A stretch of 10,475 bases of DNA from JBGSOW01 sp041738875 (GCA_041738875.1 JBGSOW010000033.1:1-10475), one strand, 5' to 3'; positions 1 through 7,696 are shown, counted from the first letter of the stretch. The notes: generated by a model from the sequence alone, not told the origin. Numbers and translations: made by a program.

Positions 1-1844
1 TAGGTTTTTTTGTCATCAAGTGGTATTTTTTTTGTAACAATCTTTACACCATGATATTTCTCCACAAGTTCGATGGTATTTTTGATAATAGTTAGGTTAC
101 GCAGTCCTAGGAAGTCGAATTTCATTAAACCCAGTTCCTCGATCCAACTACCCTCTTGTTGCACAAGGATTTTCCCTTCTTGTTTACCTGTTTCGTATTG
201 AACTGAGAAATAATCAGTGATCGGCTTTGGAGTGATCAGGTAGCCACAAGCGTGCGTGGATACGTGCCTTGCCATTCCTTCGACTTTACTTACAACGTCT
301 TTCAATTTTTGCAATTCTGGATTTGAATTCACTAATTTAGCAAATTCAGGGTCATCAACCATCATTTTGTTAATGGGTTTAACTTTACCAAAAACAACGT
401 GCACCATTTTTGATAACTGGTCAGCTAACTTCAAATCAATTCCCATCACTCTTGCAACGTCTCTGATTGCAGCTTTAGTCTTCATTCTTCCAACTGCTGC
501 AATTGCAGCAACATTATCTCTTCCATAGCGGTTTTCAACATATTTGATAACTTCATCTCGTCTATCATCTTGGAAATCCATGTCGATATCAGGAGGACTC
601 ATTCTTTCAGGATTTAGAAAGCGCTCGAAATATAGTTCCCAGCCAACCGGCTCCACATTAATAATATCCAAGCAATACGCAACCACACTTCCGGCTACAG
701 AACCTCTAACTCCCACAACAATTCCCTGAGCCCTCGCCCATTTGATAATATCCGAAACAACCAAGAAATAATCGTCGTAGCCTTTGTCATGAATAATCGT
801 CAGTTCGAAATCAATCCTTTCAAGTAGTGAATCGTCGATTTTTTTATACATTTCTTTTGCGCCGGAAAGTGTGTGCAGCCTAAGCAGATCTTTTGCAGAC
901 TTCTTTTTTTCTTCTTTTTTGTCTGAGACGAAATGTGGCTGCACACGATCATACCTTATATCGTATTTCTCAACCTTTTCCGCAACTTCTAGTGTCGAAT
1001 CTATAACTTCAGGAATATCTTTGAAATCCAAAATCATTTCTTCTGGTGACTTCACATAGGTATCCAAATAACCAAGCCTCCTTTTGGGATCATTTACTTG
1101 CTTCCCGTCTTTAATTGCGAATAATACTTCTTGGCTTTCGCGGTCGTCTTTGTTTAGATAGTGAGCGTCAGTGGTGGTTATAAGTGGCACTTTGTATTCT
1201 TCTGCGTACTTTCTCAGCCCTAAATTCGCTTTAATTTGCAACTGTATTGTCTCGATATGTTCTACCGGGAGCTGTGAATTATCTTCTGGTTTCCATACGT
1301 CTTCCTGTGAAAAGCCGTTTCTCTGTAGTTCGAGATAAAAGTCCTCTTTAAATATACCTTTCAACTTTTCTAGCCAACTCCTAGCCTTTTTGTCTTCATT
1401 TCTAAGAATGTGTGTATTTACAGGACCTGCTAGACAAGCAGTTGTACAGATTAATCCTTCGGAATATTTTTCGAGAGTAGCAACATCAATCCTTGGCCGA
1501 TAATACATACCTTCGATCCCAGCAATAGAAACGATTTTCATCAGATTGTGGTAACCTACCTGATTTTTTGCTAGTAGCAACAAATGATAATAACTAATCC
1601 CGTCAATTGGTTTTTTTACTTTATGACTTCCAGGAGCCAAATAAATCTCACAACCAATAATTGGTTTGATATTATTTTCTTTCGCAGCCAACCAAAATTC
1701 TGTAACCCCATACATCACACCGTGGTCAGATATTGCAACAGCGTCCATGCCAGTCTTTTTAACTTTTTCCATCAATGGCCAGACACGGTTCAAACCGTCC
1801 AACATTGAATATTCAGTATGAAGATGAAGATGTACAAAACTCAT
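1..1844 (-). CDS. dnaE: DNA polymerase III subunit alpha (DnaE), N-terminal 614 residues, truncated by the window edge
   Basis: Catalytic subunit of the replicative DNA polymerase, acting at the fork with the sliding clamp and clamp loader. The reading frame is clean from ATG at 1844 to position 1. It opens with the typical MSFVHLHLHTEYSMLDG start of the PHP domain. PHP metal-ligand candidates are visible: H7 and H9, D40-H41 in AISDHG, E66 in GCE, the cysteine of TACLAG and D/H of TTDAHY. The intact set suggests a working Mn-dependent proofreading exonuclease, as in other PHP-active DnaE enzymes (inference). The polymerase palm has RGSVAGS near residues 378-385 and PDIDMD at 418-423, with catalytic D419 and D421. 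The third catalytic aspartate is D577 in KFDFLGLR. This is DnaE, not PolC: no inserted DEDD exonuclease is seen. The usual length is about 1,100 residues, so roughly half lies beyond the left edge. The gene starts 11 bp after the ABC exporter's stop. Confidence 0.97.
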   Translation of the reverse strand, partial: MSFVHLHLHTEYSMLDGLNRVWPLMEKVKKTGMDAVAISDHGVMYGVTEFWLAAKENNIKPIIGCEIYLAPGSHKVKKPIDGISYYHLLLLAKNQVGYHNLMKIVSIAGIEGMYYRPRIDVATLEKYSEGLICTTACLAGPVNTHILRNEDKKARSWLEKLKGIFKEDFYLELQRNGFSQEDVWKPEDNSQLPVEHIETIQLQIKANLGLRKYAEEYKVPLITTTDAHYLNKDDRESQEVLFAIKDGKQVNDPKRRLGYLDTYVKSPEEMILDFKDIPEVIDSTLEVAEKVEKYDIRYDRVQPHFVSDKKEEKKKSAKDLLRLHTLSGAKEMYKKIDDSLLERIDFELTIIHDKGYDDYFLVVSDIIKWARAQGIVVGVRGSVAGSVVAYCLDIINVEPVGWELYFERFLNPERMSPPDIDMDFQDDRRDEVIKYVENRYGRDNVAAIAAVGRMKTKAAIRDVARVMGIDLKLADQLSKMVHVVFGKVKPINKMMVDDPEFAKLVNSNPELQKLKDVVSKVEGMARHVSTHACGYLITPKPITDYFSVQYETGKQEGKILVQQEGSWIEELGLMKFDFLGLRNLTIIKNTIELVEKYHGVKIVTKKIPLDDKKT

Positions 1845-1849
1845 AATCT

Positions 1850-1880
1850 ATTCTACTAGATTGTGGTCTGTATTTCCCAA
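1850..1880 (-). promoter_or_regulatory. Possible internal leaderless promoter for dnaE
   Basis: Minus strand: TAGAAT (1855-1850) lies 5 nt before the dnaE ATG, and a weak -35-like TTGGGA (1880-1875) lies 19 bp further upstream. If used, transcription would start at or next to the ATG. The hexamer overlaps the end of the ABC exporter gene. No Shine-Dalgarno sequence is present in the 11-bp gap. The match is weak alone, and is listed because the same spacing recurs at other starts in the window. Confidence 0.3.
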
Positions 1881-3583
1881 AGTTTTGCGTACTTACCTTT
1901 TTTTGCTACCAGTTCTGCATGATTACCTTGCTCGCTCAGGTTTCCATCTGCGAACAAATAGATAGTATCAACATGTTTTAGAGTTGATAGTCTATGAGCG
2001 ATAATAATCGTTGTTTTGCCATGGGTTAATTCCTCAAATGCCTGCTGGATAAGATTCTCATTGTGCGAGTCAAGTTGGCTTGTTGCTTCATCAAAAATAA
2101 TAATTGGTGGGTTTTCCAGAATTACTCTCGCAATTGCAAGCCTCTGTCTTTGTCCACCAGATAATTTAACACCTCTTTCACCTACTATAGTATCGTATCT
2201 AGCAGGCAAAGATTCTATAAAATTATGCAGCTGAGCTTTTTTTGCAGCTTGGATTATTTCAGTTAGATTCGAATCGTCTTTGGCATAGCCAATGTTATAA
2301 GCAATTGTGTCGTTGAAAAGTACAGGATCTTGCGGCACTAATCCAATTGATTTCCTTAGATCGTGGAGGACAATTTTGCTAATGTCTTTGTCATCAATAG
2401 TTACAACACCTTCAGTTGGCAAGTAAAAGCCCATTAGTATTCTACTTAAAGTAGTCTTCCCAGCTCCTGATTCACCAACGAACGCAACCGTTGCACTTCT
2501 CGGAATTTCTAAATTAATTTTATTCAGTACTTGGTTTCCTTGGTCGTATTTAAATGTCAGGTTACTCACTTTAATTTCACCTTTTACATCTTCTAATCTA
2601 AGATTGCGGTTTTTATTACTTTCTTCAGGATTTAATTTTATAATACCGAAAAATTCGCTTAGATCGCTATAACTTTTTGCAAGCTCGCGGAGCTTGTAGA
2701 TGATTTCTCCGACTCCACTTACTAGGTTACTGGTGAATCCAAAAATCGTGACAAGGGTACCTATCGTTATTACACCAGTTGCAACAGAATTTATCCCGTT
2801 CCCATAGATAAAAATAAATGCGGTTATGGCTGTTAAACCTGCAAGACCGTCTATTAATCTAAACGACTGTAAATACCTCCAGTTGGGCCTAAACCATTCG
2901 TTCATTGTTTGAGCAAGTCTATTTCTTTCCCATTTTTCTTTTGCGAAGATTTTTACCGTTTCAAAGCCGATCATGTTATCGACTACAACTCCCATTATTT
3001 TATCGTCCGCAGCTACTGATAGCTTTCTCAAACGTATATTCAAACGCAGTGCAAGACCTGTAAGAATCAGCCCAACAGCCAGGATCATAAGTATCATTAA
3101 ACTAGTAAGAGGGTCTAGGAAAAATAGAACTGCAAGAATTAGTATAAATTCGATAACTACAATTACAGCTCGGTAGTTGATATCTATAAACGCAGTCATT
3201 AGAGCGCTTGCTCCTCTTCTTTCTAAACTGATCAATTTACCTGATGATTTTGAGGTGTGAAAAGTATAATTCTGCATTTGTACTGACCTTACGAAATCTT
3301 GTAGTGCCATTCTGTGACAGTTTAAGATAGCGCGGGATCCAAAGAATTCATTTAGAAGTGAAAAGACAAGTCCTGCAAAGCGTACCGCTACAGCAAACAT
3401 CAAAGTTTGCATAGCAAGTTCATATTCAGCTCTGATTACCTGATCAGCAATAATTCCCAAGAAAAGTGGAAGAGATTCGATTGCAATTACACTGAGTACT
3501 AAAAAGAAGAATTTTAGAAAATAAAATAACCTGTCAGTGGTTGCATAATAAAAATATGTTTTGAGTACTTCTAGCTTGGTCAT
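1856..3583 (-). CDS. ABC transporter, fused permease/ATPase half-exporter (575 aa)
   Basis: Half-size ABC exporter expected to work as a dimer in the cytoplasmic membrane; the substrate cannot be read from the sequence. The exporter transmembrane domain covers about residues 15-310, with hydrophobic stretches near 22-47, 60-78, 140-178 and 245-285. The nucleotide-binding domain covers about 335-575 and is complete: Walker A GESGAGKTT (370-378), Q-loop Q418 in VPQDP, signature LSGGQ (474-478), Walker B IIIFDEA (494-500, catalytic E499), D-loop SQLD and switch H530 in IIAHRLST. The length is normal for MsbA/Atm1-like or multidrug-type exporters, so lipid, peptide and drug export are all possible. 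The stop is TAG. The start at 3583 is the first Met and lies 5 nt behind a -10-like hexamer. The dnaE gene follows after 11 bp, so the pair is likely co-transcribed. Confidence 0.93.
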   Translation of the reverse strand: MTKLEVLKTYFYYATTDRLFYFLKFFFLVLSVIAIESLPLFLGIIADQVIRAEYELAMQTLMFAVAVRFAGLVFSLLNEFFGSRAILNCHRMALQDFVRSVQMQNYTFHTSKSSGKLISLERRGASALMTAFIDINYRAVIVVIEFILILAVLFFLDPLTSLMILMILAVGLILTGLALRLNIRLRKLSVAADDKIMGVVVDNMIGFETVKIFAKEKWERNRLAQTMNEWFRPNWRYLQSFRLIDGLAGLTAITAFIFIYGNGINSVATGVITIGTLVTIFGFTSNLVSGVGEIIYKLRELAKSYSDLSEFFGIIKLNPEESNKNRNLRLEDVKGEIKVSNLTFKYDQGNQVLNKINLEIPRSATVAFVGESGAGKTTLSRILMGFYLPTEGVVTIDDKDISKIVLHDLRKSIGLVPQDPVLFNDTIAYNIGYAKDDSNLTEIIQAAKKAQLHNFIESLPARYDTIVGERGVKLSGGQRQRLAIARVILENPPIIIFDEATSQLDSHNENLIQQAFEELTHGKTTIIIAHRLSTLKHVDTIYLFADGNLSEQGNHAELVAKKGKYAKLWEIQTTI

Positions 3584-3588
3584 ATATG

Positions 3589-3617
3589 ATTTTAATTGAC
3601 CAGGGTGATTTTGTCAC
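3589..3617 (-). promoter_or_regulatory. Predicted promoter of the ABC exporter-dnaE operon
   Basis: On the minus strand there is a -35-like GTGACA (3617-3612; five of six consensus bases), a 17-bp spacer and a -10-like TAAAAT (3594-3589; five of six). The exporter ATG follows after 5 nt, so the predicted transcript would be leaderless or nearly so. It lies in the 41-bp gap after the preceding envelope gene. The short repeat GTGA...TCAC overlaps the -35. No Shine-Dalgarno motif is seen. Confidence 0.5.
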
Positions 3618-3624
3618 TTTTTGT

Positions 3625-4374
3625 CTAGCTTAGATCGGAGTAGATGCGTGCCATTCTTGGGGCGTGGTAGGTAAAGTTCAACATTCCGTATGCTTTTGCA
3701 AGCGCCTCGAAATTCGTTCCGTATTTGTTTGCATATTCTCTCGTGATTCTAGGTACTAATCTCTCTAGCGCTGCAGTATAATTTGGATATTGCACGCCGT
3801 TTAGATAGCCAAAACAGTTATATTTTTTATAATTTGCTCTACAGAAACCAGATTCGATTCCTGAGATTGCGATGATTATCCGGTAATCACCACCATTTGC
3901 GCGCGCCAAAGAAATAATTTGCCGCGCGTACTTGTATTCAGCAATTGGAGACTTTTTTGCACGTAAATAGTTTGTAAGTTTTGTTGCTTCTTCATACAGA
4001 GTTTTTTCATAATTATAATTTTTTTCTAGCTTTGCATAGAATTCATCCATTTCAGCAGTTACTTTTTGATAGTTATCAGACAGCTCATTTTCAGTTGCCA
4101 TATTAACGTTTGCGGCGAGTACCTGCCCTTCTGCTTCGGGTTCGTCAGTAAGGGCATTAGCTGATTCTTGCGCGGATTGATCTTCACCGTTATTTGTATT
4201 TGCTTTTGCACCCACTTGGAAGACTATTTCGTCTCCTGAATCTTTCGCAATTACTGACCCTTTTACAGTAATCGGCACTTCTCCTGCGAAATATACAGAA
4301 GCGTATCCTGATGCAACTAGAATAATTGCAACAAATACTAGTCGAATTATACTATTTACTCTCAGTATCTTCAT
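3625..4374 (-). CDS. Membrane-anchored protein with lysozyme/lytic-transglycosylase-like C-terminal domain (249 aa)
   Basis: Probably a cell-wall enzyme anchored to the membrane and acting outside. A basic N-terminus and one hydrophobic segment (about 10-30) suggest a signal anchor. Residues 31-92 look like an extracellular linker rich in Asn, Ala and acidic residues. Residues 93-135 are charged, helical and probably coiled-coil. The C-terminal part (about 143-249) resembles a lysozyme-like fold: a helix, then AISGIESGF with candidate catalytic Glu174, then NCFGY and a PNYTAALERL segment as seen in transglycosylase or glucosaminidase-type domains. Cys178 and Cys187 flank this region and could form a disulfide. 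I cannot fix the exact bond cut or the family. The first 23 bp overlap the upstream gene, implying translational coupling and joint expression with that surface protein and ftsW. Stop TAG. Confidence 0.72.
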   Translation of the reverse strand: MKILRVNSIIRLVFVAIILVASGYASVYFAGEVPITVKGSVIAKDSGDEIVFQVGAKANTNNGEDQSAQESANALTDEPEAEGQVLAANVNMATENELSDNYQKVTAEMDEFYAKLEKNYNYEKTLYEEATKLTNYLRAKKSPIAEYKYARQIISLARANGGDYRIIIAISGIESGFCRANYKKYNCFGYLNGVQYPNYTAALERLVPRITREYANKYGTNFEALAKAYGMLNFTYHAPRMARIYSDLS

Positions 4375-5974
4375 CTATACTTGTACTTTTATTATTATCT
4401 ATATCTTCTTTTGCATCAAACTTCTCTTTTGTATCTACCTTTTCACTCTCATCTTTATCAATACCAGTTTCTAAGGCATTTTCCACGTCACTAGCACTAG
4501 TTTTTGTTTTAACTTTAGTTCCATCACCGTTTAATTCAATTTGATCTTCTCCATATAACTCTTTTTCTTCTTGTGTAAGTAGATCGCCGTTGTATTTTGG
4601 TTTAACATCCTCAGTGGTTCCTTCTTGTTCATCTGTTTTGTCTAGTAGCGATTTATTCCTGTTTTTCAGATATATAACACCCAGAGCAACACCGCTTACA
4701 AGAATAACTAAAAAGAATAGTATGGAAAATATGTTGGATACGTTTATACCGCTACCAGAGCCACCTTCGTTGAATTCAATATTTAAAAAGGTCTCAACTG
4801 TCTCACCGTTTACTGCTGTTAATCTCACCCTGATTCTGTTCATTCCCTCAGTAAGGTTGATTTCGCTTGCAACTGTTCCATCGCTATTTAGTAAGTCAGG
4901 GAAATTAACAATTTCACCGTTATTTACAACTGCGATTTTTGCGTCTTGGTTGTCTGAACGCACTGTTAAAGTGATAACATCATTTTTTGCAGTAATCTCA
5001 TTTGTTTCGGTATTTCTGTCGATTTCATTTTCATCTAGATTTGCCTCTAACCTAGGGACAATCTTATAGGATGAAAATCCATCTACATCAAATGTAAGTT
5101 TTCCGGAAGCGTAGGACATATTTTCAGGCAAGTATTCTTGATTGTCACGATATATTTTGGCAACCGGTTCGCCTTCCCCCCACTCAACTAAGTTTAGACC
5201 GCTCATGGTGATTGTTGCTTCTGCATCAAAAAATGTTAAAAAAGTGGTGTCAAAACTTATGATACCGACTGTACTGAGGTCAAGAAAATTTGCTAGATTA
5301 TTTATCCTGGAGTATTGGTTAAAATTTGATAGATCTAGTGGACTTTTGTAAGTGATTTTATTCTTACCGACGTCCTCGAATGTGAAATTAGCCACACTAT
5401 TCAAACTTGAAGGGTTTCTATCTGCAATTTCCGCGAGATTTGTAGTTGATGTACCCGTTTTTGTAAGATTTTCAGGGAAAACTATATTTTTGATACTATC
5501 TAGATTTTCGTCAACTGGAAGTTCGTTTGCTGCTAAAGTGTAAGTTAAAACTACACTAGGAGTTCCACTGGTTAGATTTACTATCCTACTGCCTGTACTT
5601 GCATCTAGTAACTTGTATTCAACTTTTGTGCTTAAATCTATATTAATTGTGTAATTTCCTGGGGCTAGGTCTATGAATCTTGCTGGTTCACCTATTACAC
5701 TCTCGATAGATTTTGTCACTCCAGCAGGCCCATTAAGGTTGAATTTTACCCCTGATACTTGCTCACCTGCTAACTTTGCGTCAACCCCTATATAATATTC
5801 AATCTCTTCCTCCTCCTCTTCTTCTTCTTCCTCCTCGATACCTCCCCCTTCAGCGCGTATTGGCAGTGGTTGATTGTTAAAAGTGAAAAAGCTCGAAAAT
5901 GTAAATAATCCAATTAATAAAAATGCGACTGGAACTTTAAACAAACTGATGAACTTTTTTAAACGTATATACAT
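4352..5974 (-). CDS. Secreted, membrane-anchored multidomain surface protein with poly-Glu tract (540 aa)
   Basis: Predicted extracellular protein held by a C-terminal membrane helix; molecular function unknown. Residues 1-41 look like a signal peptide: basic start, hydrophobic 13-31, possible cleavage near the Ala of IRAEGGG. An 11-Glu run follows at 47-57. Residues 60-150 resemble a prealbumin-like/Cna-B or carboxypeptidase-regulatory beta-sandwich (GVKFNLNGP, then FIDLAPGNYTI). Residues about 155-308 form a second beta-rich region ending in FDVDGFSSYKIV, a pattern common in surface proteins of uncultured bacteria. Residues 325-402 look like an Ig/cadherin-like strand domain (LTEGMNRIRVRL). 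A Gly/Ser linker, a transmembrane helix (about 412-437) and a roughly 100-residue acidic, lysine-rich cytoplasmic tail follow. The gene lies 27 bp after ftsW and overlaps the next gene, so it may scaffold wall synthesis at the septum (inference). Domain names are from pattern only. Confidence 0.8.
   Translation of the reverse strand: MYIRLKKFISLFKVPVAFLLIGLFTFSSFFTFNNQPLPIRAEGGGIEEEEEEEEEEEIEYYIGVDAKLAGEQVSGVKFNLNGPAGVTKSIESVIGEPARFIDLAPGNYTINIDLSTKVEYKLLDASTGSRIVNLTSGTPSVVLTYTLAANELPVDENLDSIKNIVFPENLTKTGTSTTNLAEIADRNPSSLNSVANFTFEDVGKNKITYKSPLDLSNFNQYSRINNLANFLDLSTVGIISFDTTFLTFFDAEATITMSGLNLVEWGEGEPVAKIYRDNQEYLPENMSYASGKLTFDVDGFSSYKIVPRLEANLDENEIDRNTETNEITAKNDVITLTVRSDNQDAKIAVVNNGEIVNFPDLLNSDGTVASEINLTEGMNRIRVRLTAVNGETVETFLNIEFNEGGSGSGINVSNIFSILFFLVILVSGVALGVIYLKNRNKSLLDKTDEQEGTTEDVKPKYNGDLLTQEEKELYGEDQIELNGDGTKVKTKTSASDVENALETGIDKDESEKVDTKEKFDAKEDIDNNKSTSIDEDTESK
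5804..5836 (-). repeat. GAR trinucleotide tract encoding eleven glutamates
   Basis: Eleven consecutive Glu codons (six GAG, five GAA on the minus strand) directly follow the predicted signal peptide of the surface protein. The mixed codons make it less slippage-prone than a pure repeat. Loss or gain of one unit would keep frame. Confidence 0.9.
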
Positions 5975-6001
5975 ATTTGTGTGCGCTAATTTAAAAAGTT
6001 A

Positions 6002-7321
6002 CTATTCTAATTTAACGTCTCTGGAAATATTTAACAATAGCCCGACTGCTGTGAGGCTAACTATGAGAGATGACCCTCCGTAGCTCATGAGCGGTAAAGT
6101 TATACCGGTAAGCGGCATTAGCCCTACGTTTACAGCTAAATGAATCAGCGTTTGTACTGATAGCCAGGCGGTAATTCCAACAACTAACATGCTTGCGAAT
6201 TTATTTTTTGTTTTGCCTGCGAGTTTGAGTAAGCGCAAGAATAATATTGCAAAAACTGCAACTAAGATGATTGAACCGAAAAAGCCAAATTCCTCTGCTA
6301 CTACTGCAAAGATGGTGTCGCTAAATGCGGTATCTTGCAAATAAAAGTATTTTTGTCTGGATTGACCGAATCCATAACCAAATAAGCCGCCACTCCCGAC
6401 TGCGATTAGTATTTGGTTAAGTTGGTAGCCACTGCCAAGTTTGTCTTGGACTTCACCAGTTCTTAGAAAGTCTAGGAATGTATTGACTCTGCTGGCTCTG
6501 TAATTCGCTGAGAATGCTAAAACTAGAGACGCGATTCCGGCTAGGAATATTTGGCCCGCGACGATTGCATTGTGCAATTTTCCTCTATCCGCGAAAAAGA
6601 ACATAACTAGTGAAATGATTAGTACTAGACCTGCAACTGCAAGGTCAGGTCCTAGAAATACGAGCAAAGTTACAGGTAATGCAACCAGGATTATAGGCAT
6701 AAGTCTTTCTATTACCCTACTTGCGAGACCTAGCTTTGGGTCATCTTTGTACCATTTCTTGGAAAATACTGCTGCTAAATATATGACGATTGCTAGTCTC
6801 GCAAGTTCAGACGGTTGTAGTGAGAAACTGCCTATAAATATCCATAGCTTTGCACCGTTTACTGATAGTGGTTGTATAAGTACGAAAATGAGAAGCCCTA
6901 TTACAGCTAATATTAATGGCAGTGATAATTTTTTCAGTAGATTTAAATCGATACGGTAAAGTATGTATCCACCGATTGCGCCCAACACTATCCATATGCC
7001 TTGGAGTATGAAGAAATGAAACGGATTATTTTCGAAAAAGAGTGTATCTTTTCTTTGGCTTGCTACATAGAAAGACCCGCTATAAACCATTATCCAACCA
7101 AATAAAGTTAGTCCTATGCAAATAAACAGTATTTGTAGATCAGGCTTACCCCTGCCTTCAGCCAACTCTCTAGTGTTTCTACTGTTTTTTGGGGCACTTT
7201 TATTTCTATCGTTGCCATTTTTTTTCGTAGGCAAGAATTTAGCGAAAATAGCTGACAGACGGTGTTTTTGCCGTTTCTTTCTGCTTTCTTTTAAGTTGTT
7301 TTTGTTTTTTCGATTTAACAT
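6002..7321 (-). CDS. ftsW: SEDS-family peptidoglycan glycosyltransferase FtsW (439 aa)
   Basis: Polymerises lipid II into glycan strands at the division septum, normally with a partner class B penicillin-binding protein; no such partner is seen here. The SEDS core covers about 62-435, with roughly ten hydrophobic helices. Diagnostic motifs: WIFIGSFSLQPSELA (160-174), GPDLA (224-228), YRASRVNTFLD (274-284), GSGYQLNQ, YGFGQSRQKYFYL (316-328), the SDTIFAVVAEE loop with candidate catalytic Asp335, and LPLMSYGGSS (409-418). The GQSRQK and SYGGSS signatures favour FtsW over RodA. The first 60 residues are an unusually basic extension (20 Lys/Arg, 4 acidic). The first transmembrane helix begins right after, and no other Met precedes it, so ATG 7321 is the best start. 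Stop TAG. It heads an envelope operon and diverges from the DUF1858 gene, with 29 bp between the two start codons. Confidence 0.93.
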   Translation of the reverse strand: MLNRKNKNNLKESRKKRQKHRLSAIFAKFLPTKKNGNDRNKSAPKNSRNTRELAEGRGKPDLQILFICIGLTLFGWIMVYSGSFYVASQRKDTLFFENNPFHFFILQGIWIVLGAIGGYILYRIDLNLLKKLSLPLILAVIGLLIFVLIQPLSVNGAKLWIFIGSFSLQPSELARLAIVIYLAAVFSKKWYKDDPKLGLASRVIERLMPIILVALPVTLLVFLGPDLAVAGLVLIISLVMFFFADRGKLHNAIVAGQIFLAGIASLVLAFSANYRASRVNTFLDFLRTGEVQDKLGSGYQLNQILIAVGSGGLFGYGFGQSRQKYFYLQDTAFSDTIFAVVAEEFGFFGSIILVAVFAILFLRLLKLAGKTKNKFASMLVVGITAWLSVQTLIHLAVNVGLMPLTGITLPLMSYGGSSLIVSLTAVGLLLNISRDVKLE

Positions 7322-7344
7322 ATGAGCAATACAACTAGTATAAT
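7315..7344 (+). promoter_or_regulatory. Predicted leaderless promoter of the DUF1858 gene
   Basis: There is a -35 TTAACA (7315-7320; five of six), an 18-bp spacer and a perfect -10 TATAAT (7339-7344). The ATG begins 6 nt later, so transcription should start at or beside the A of the start codon. The -35 overlaps the start of ftsW on the other strand. Confidence 0.6.
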
Positions 7345-7366
7345 TAACTTATGCCTATAACTACAA
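7337..7366 (-). promoter_or_regulatory. Predicted promoter of the ftsW operon
   Basis: Minus-strand -10 TATACT (7342-7337; five of six consensus bases) lies 15 nt before the ftsW ATG, giving a leader of about 8-9 nt. The only -35-like match is weak: TTGTAG (7366-7361), with an 18-bp spacer, inside the divergent gene. The -10 overlaps the plus-strand -10 of the DUF1858 gene. Confidence 0.4.
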
Positions 7367-7662
7367 ATATTAAGCAAAAATCTGAAGAAGCTGACGAAAT
7401 AGCTGAGTTACCAGTCATCCCTGTACAAACTGAAGTGGTTGAAATCGCAGGTACGGTGAAAATCGAGGATTTAATCGACCTTTACCCCGAAGTCATTGAT
7501 TACCTGATCACAGAATACGGCTTCTTCTGCGTAAACTGTATTCTCGCAGGCTACGAAACACTAGAAGAAGGCGCAGCCATGCATGGAATCAAAGGCGCCG
7601 ATTTCGAAGAAATGCTAGGAAGCATCAACCTCCTCTTAAACGGCGAACTTGAGTATTACTAA
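7351..7662 (+). CDS. DUF1858-type redox-disulfide domain protein (103 aa)
   Basis: Small cytoplasmic protein with no signal or membrane segment. Residues 1-35 are a variable, acidic linker. Residues 36-100 match the DUF1858 / hybrid-cluster-protein-associated redox disulfide family: VKIEDLIDLYPEVIDYL, then GFFCVNCILAGYETLEEGA with the CxxC pair Cys60 and Cys63, then a closing helix. In the family these cysteines are thought to take part in redox or metal chemistry, but the function is not settled. No hybrid cluster protein gene is in the window. The gene is transcribed away from ftsW from its own predicted leaderless promoter. Its codons look richer in G and C at third positions than those of the orphan gene that follows, consistent with a conserved core gene. 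Stop TAA. Confidence 0.87.
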   Translation: MPITTNIKQKSEEADEIAELPVIPVQTEVVEIAGTVKIEDLIDLYPEVIDYLITEYGFFCVNCILAGYETLEEGAAMHGIKGADFEEMLGSINLLLNGELEYY

Positions 7663-7669
7663 TTACACA

Positions 7670-7688
7670 AGATATAACTACTATATCT
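7670..7688. repeat. Perfect 7-bp inverted repeat upstream of the orphan gene
   Basis: AGATATA and TATATCT are separated by 5 bp. The repeat lies 8 bp after the DUF1858 stop and covers the -35 region of the next gene's predicted promoter. It could be an operator or a weak hairpin. It is AT-only apart from one G/C pair per arm, so chance is possible. Confidence 0.35.
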
Positions 7689-7696
7689 ATACAATG

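Noticed and set aside
4590..5069. 159-codon open frame on the plus strand
   Set aside because: Lies antisense inside the well-supported surface protein gene, has no promoter and no protein-like domain pattern; it is a shadow of the real gene.
6570..6959. 129-codon open frame on the plus strand
   Set aside because: Antisense to the conserved FtsW core; its residues do not form a recognisable protein.
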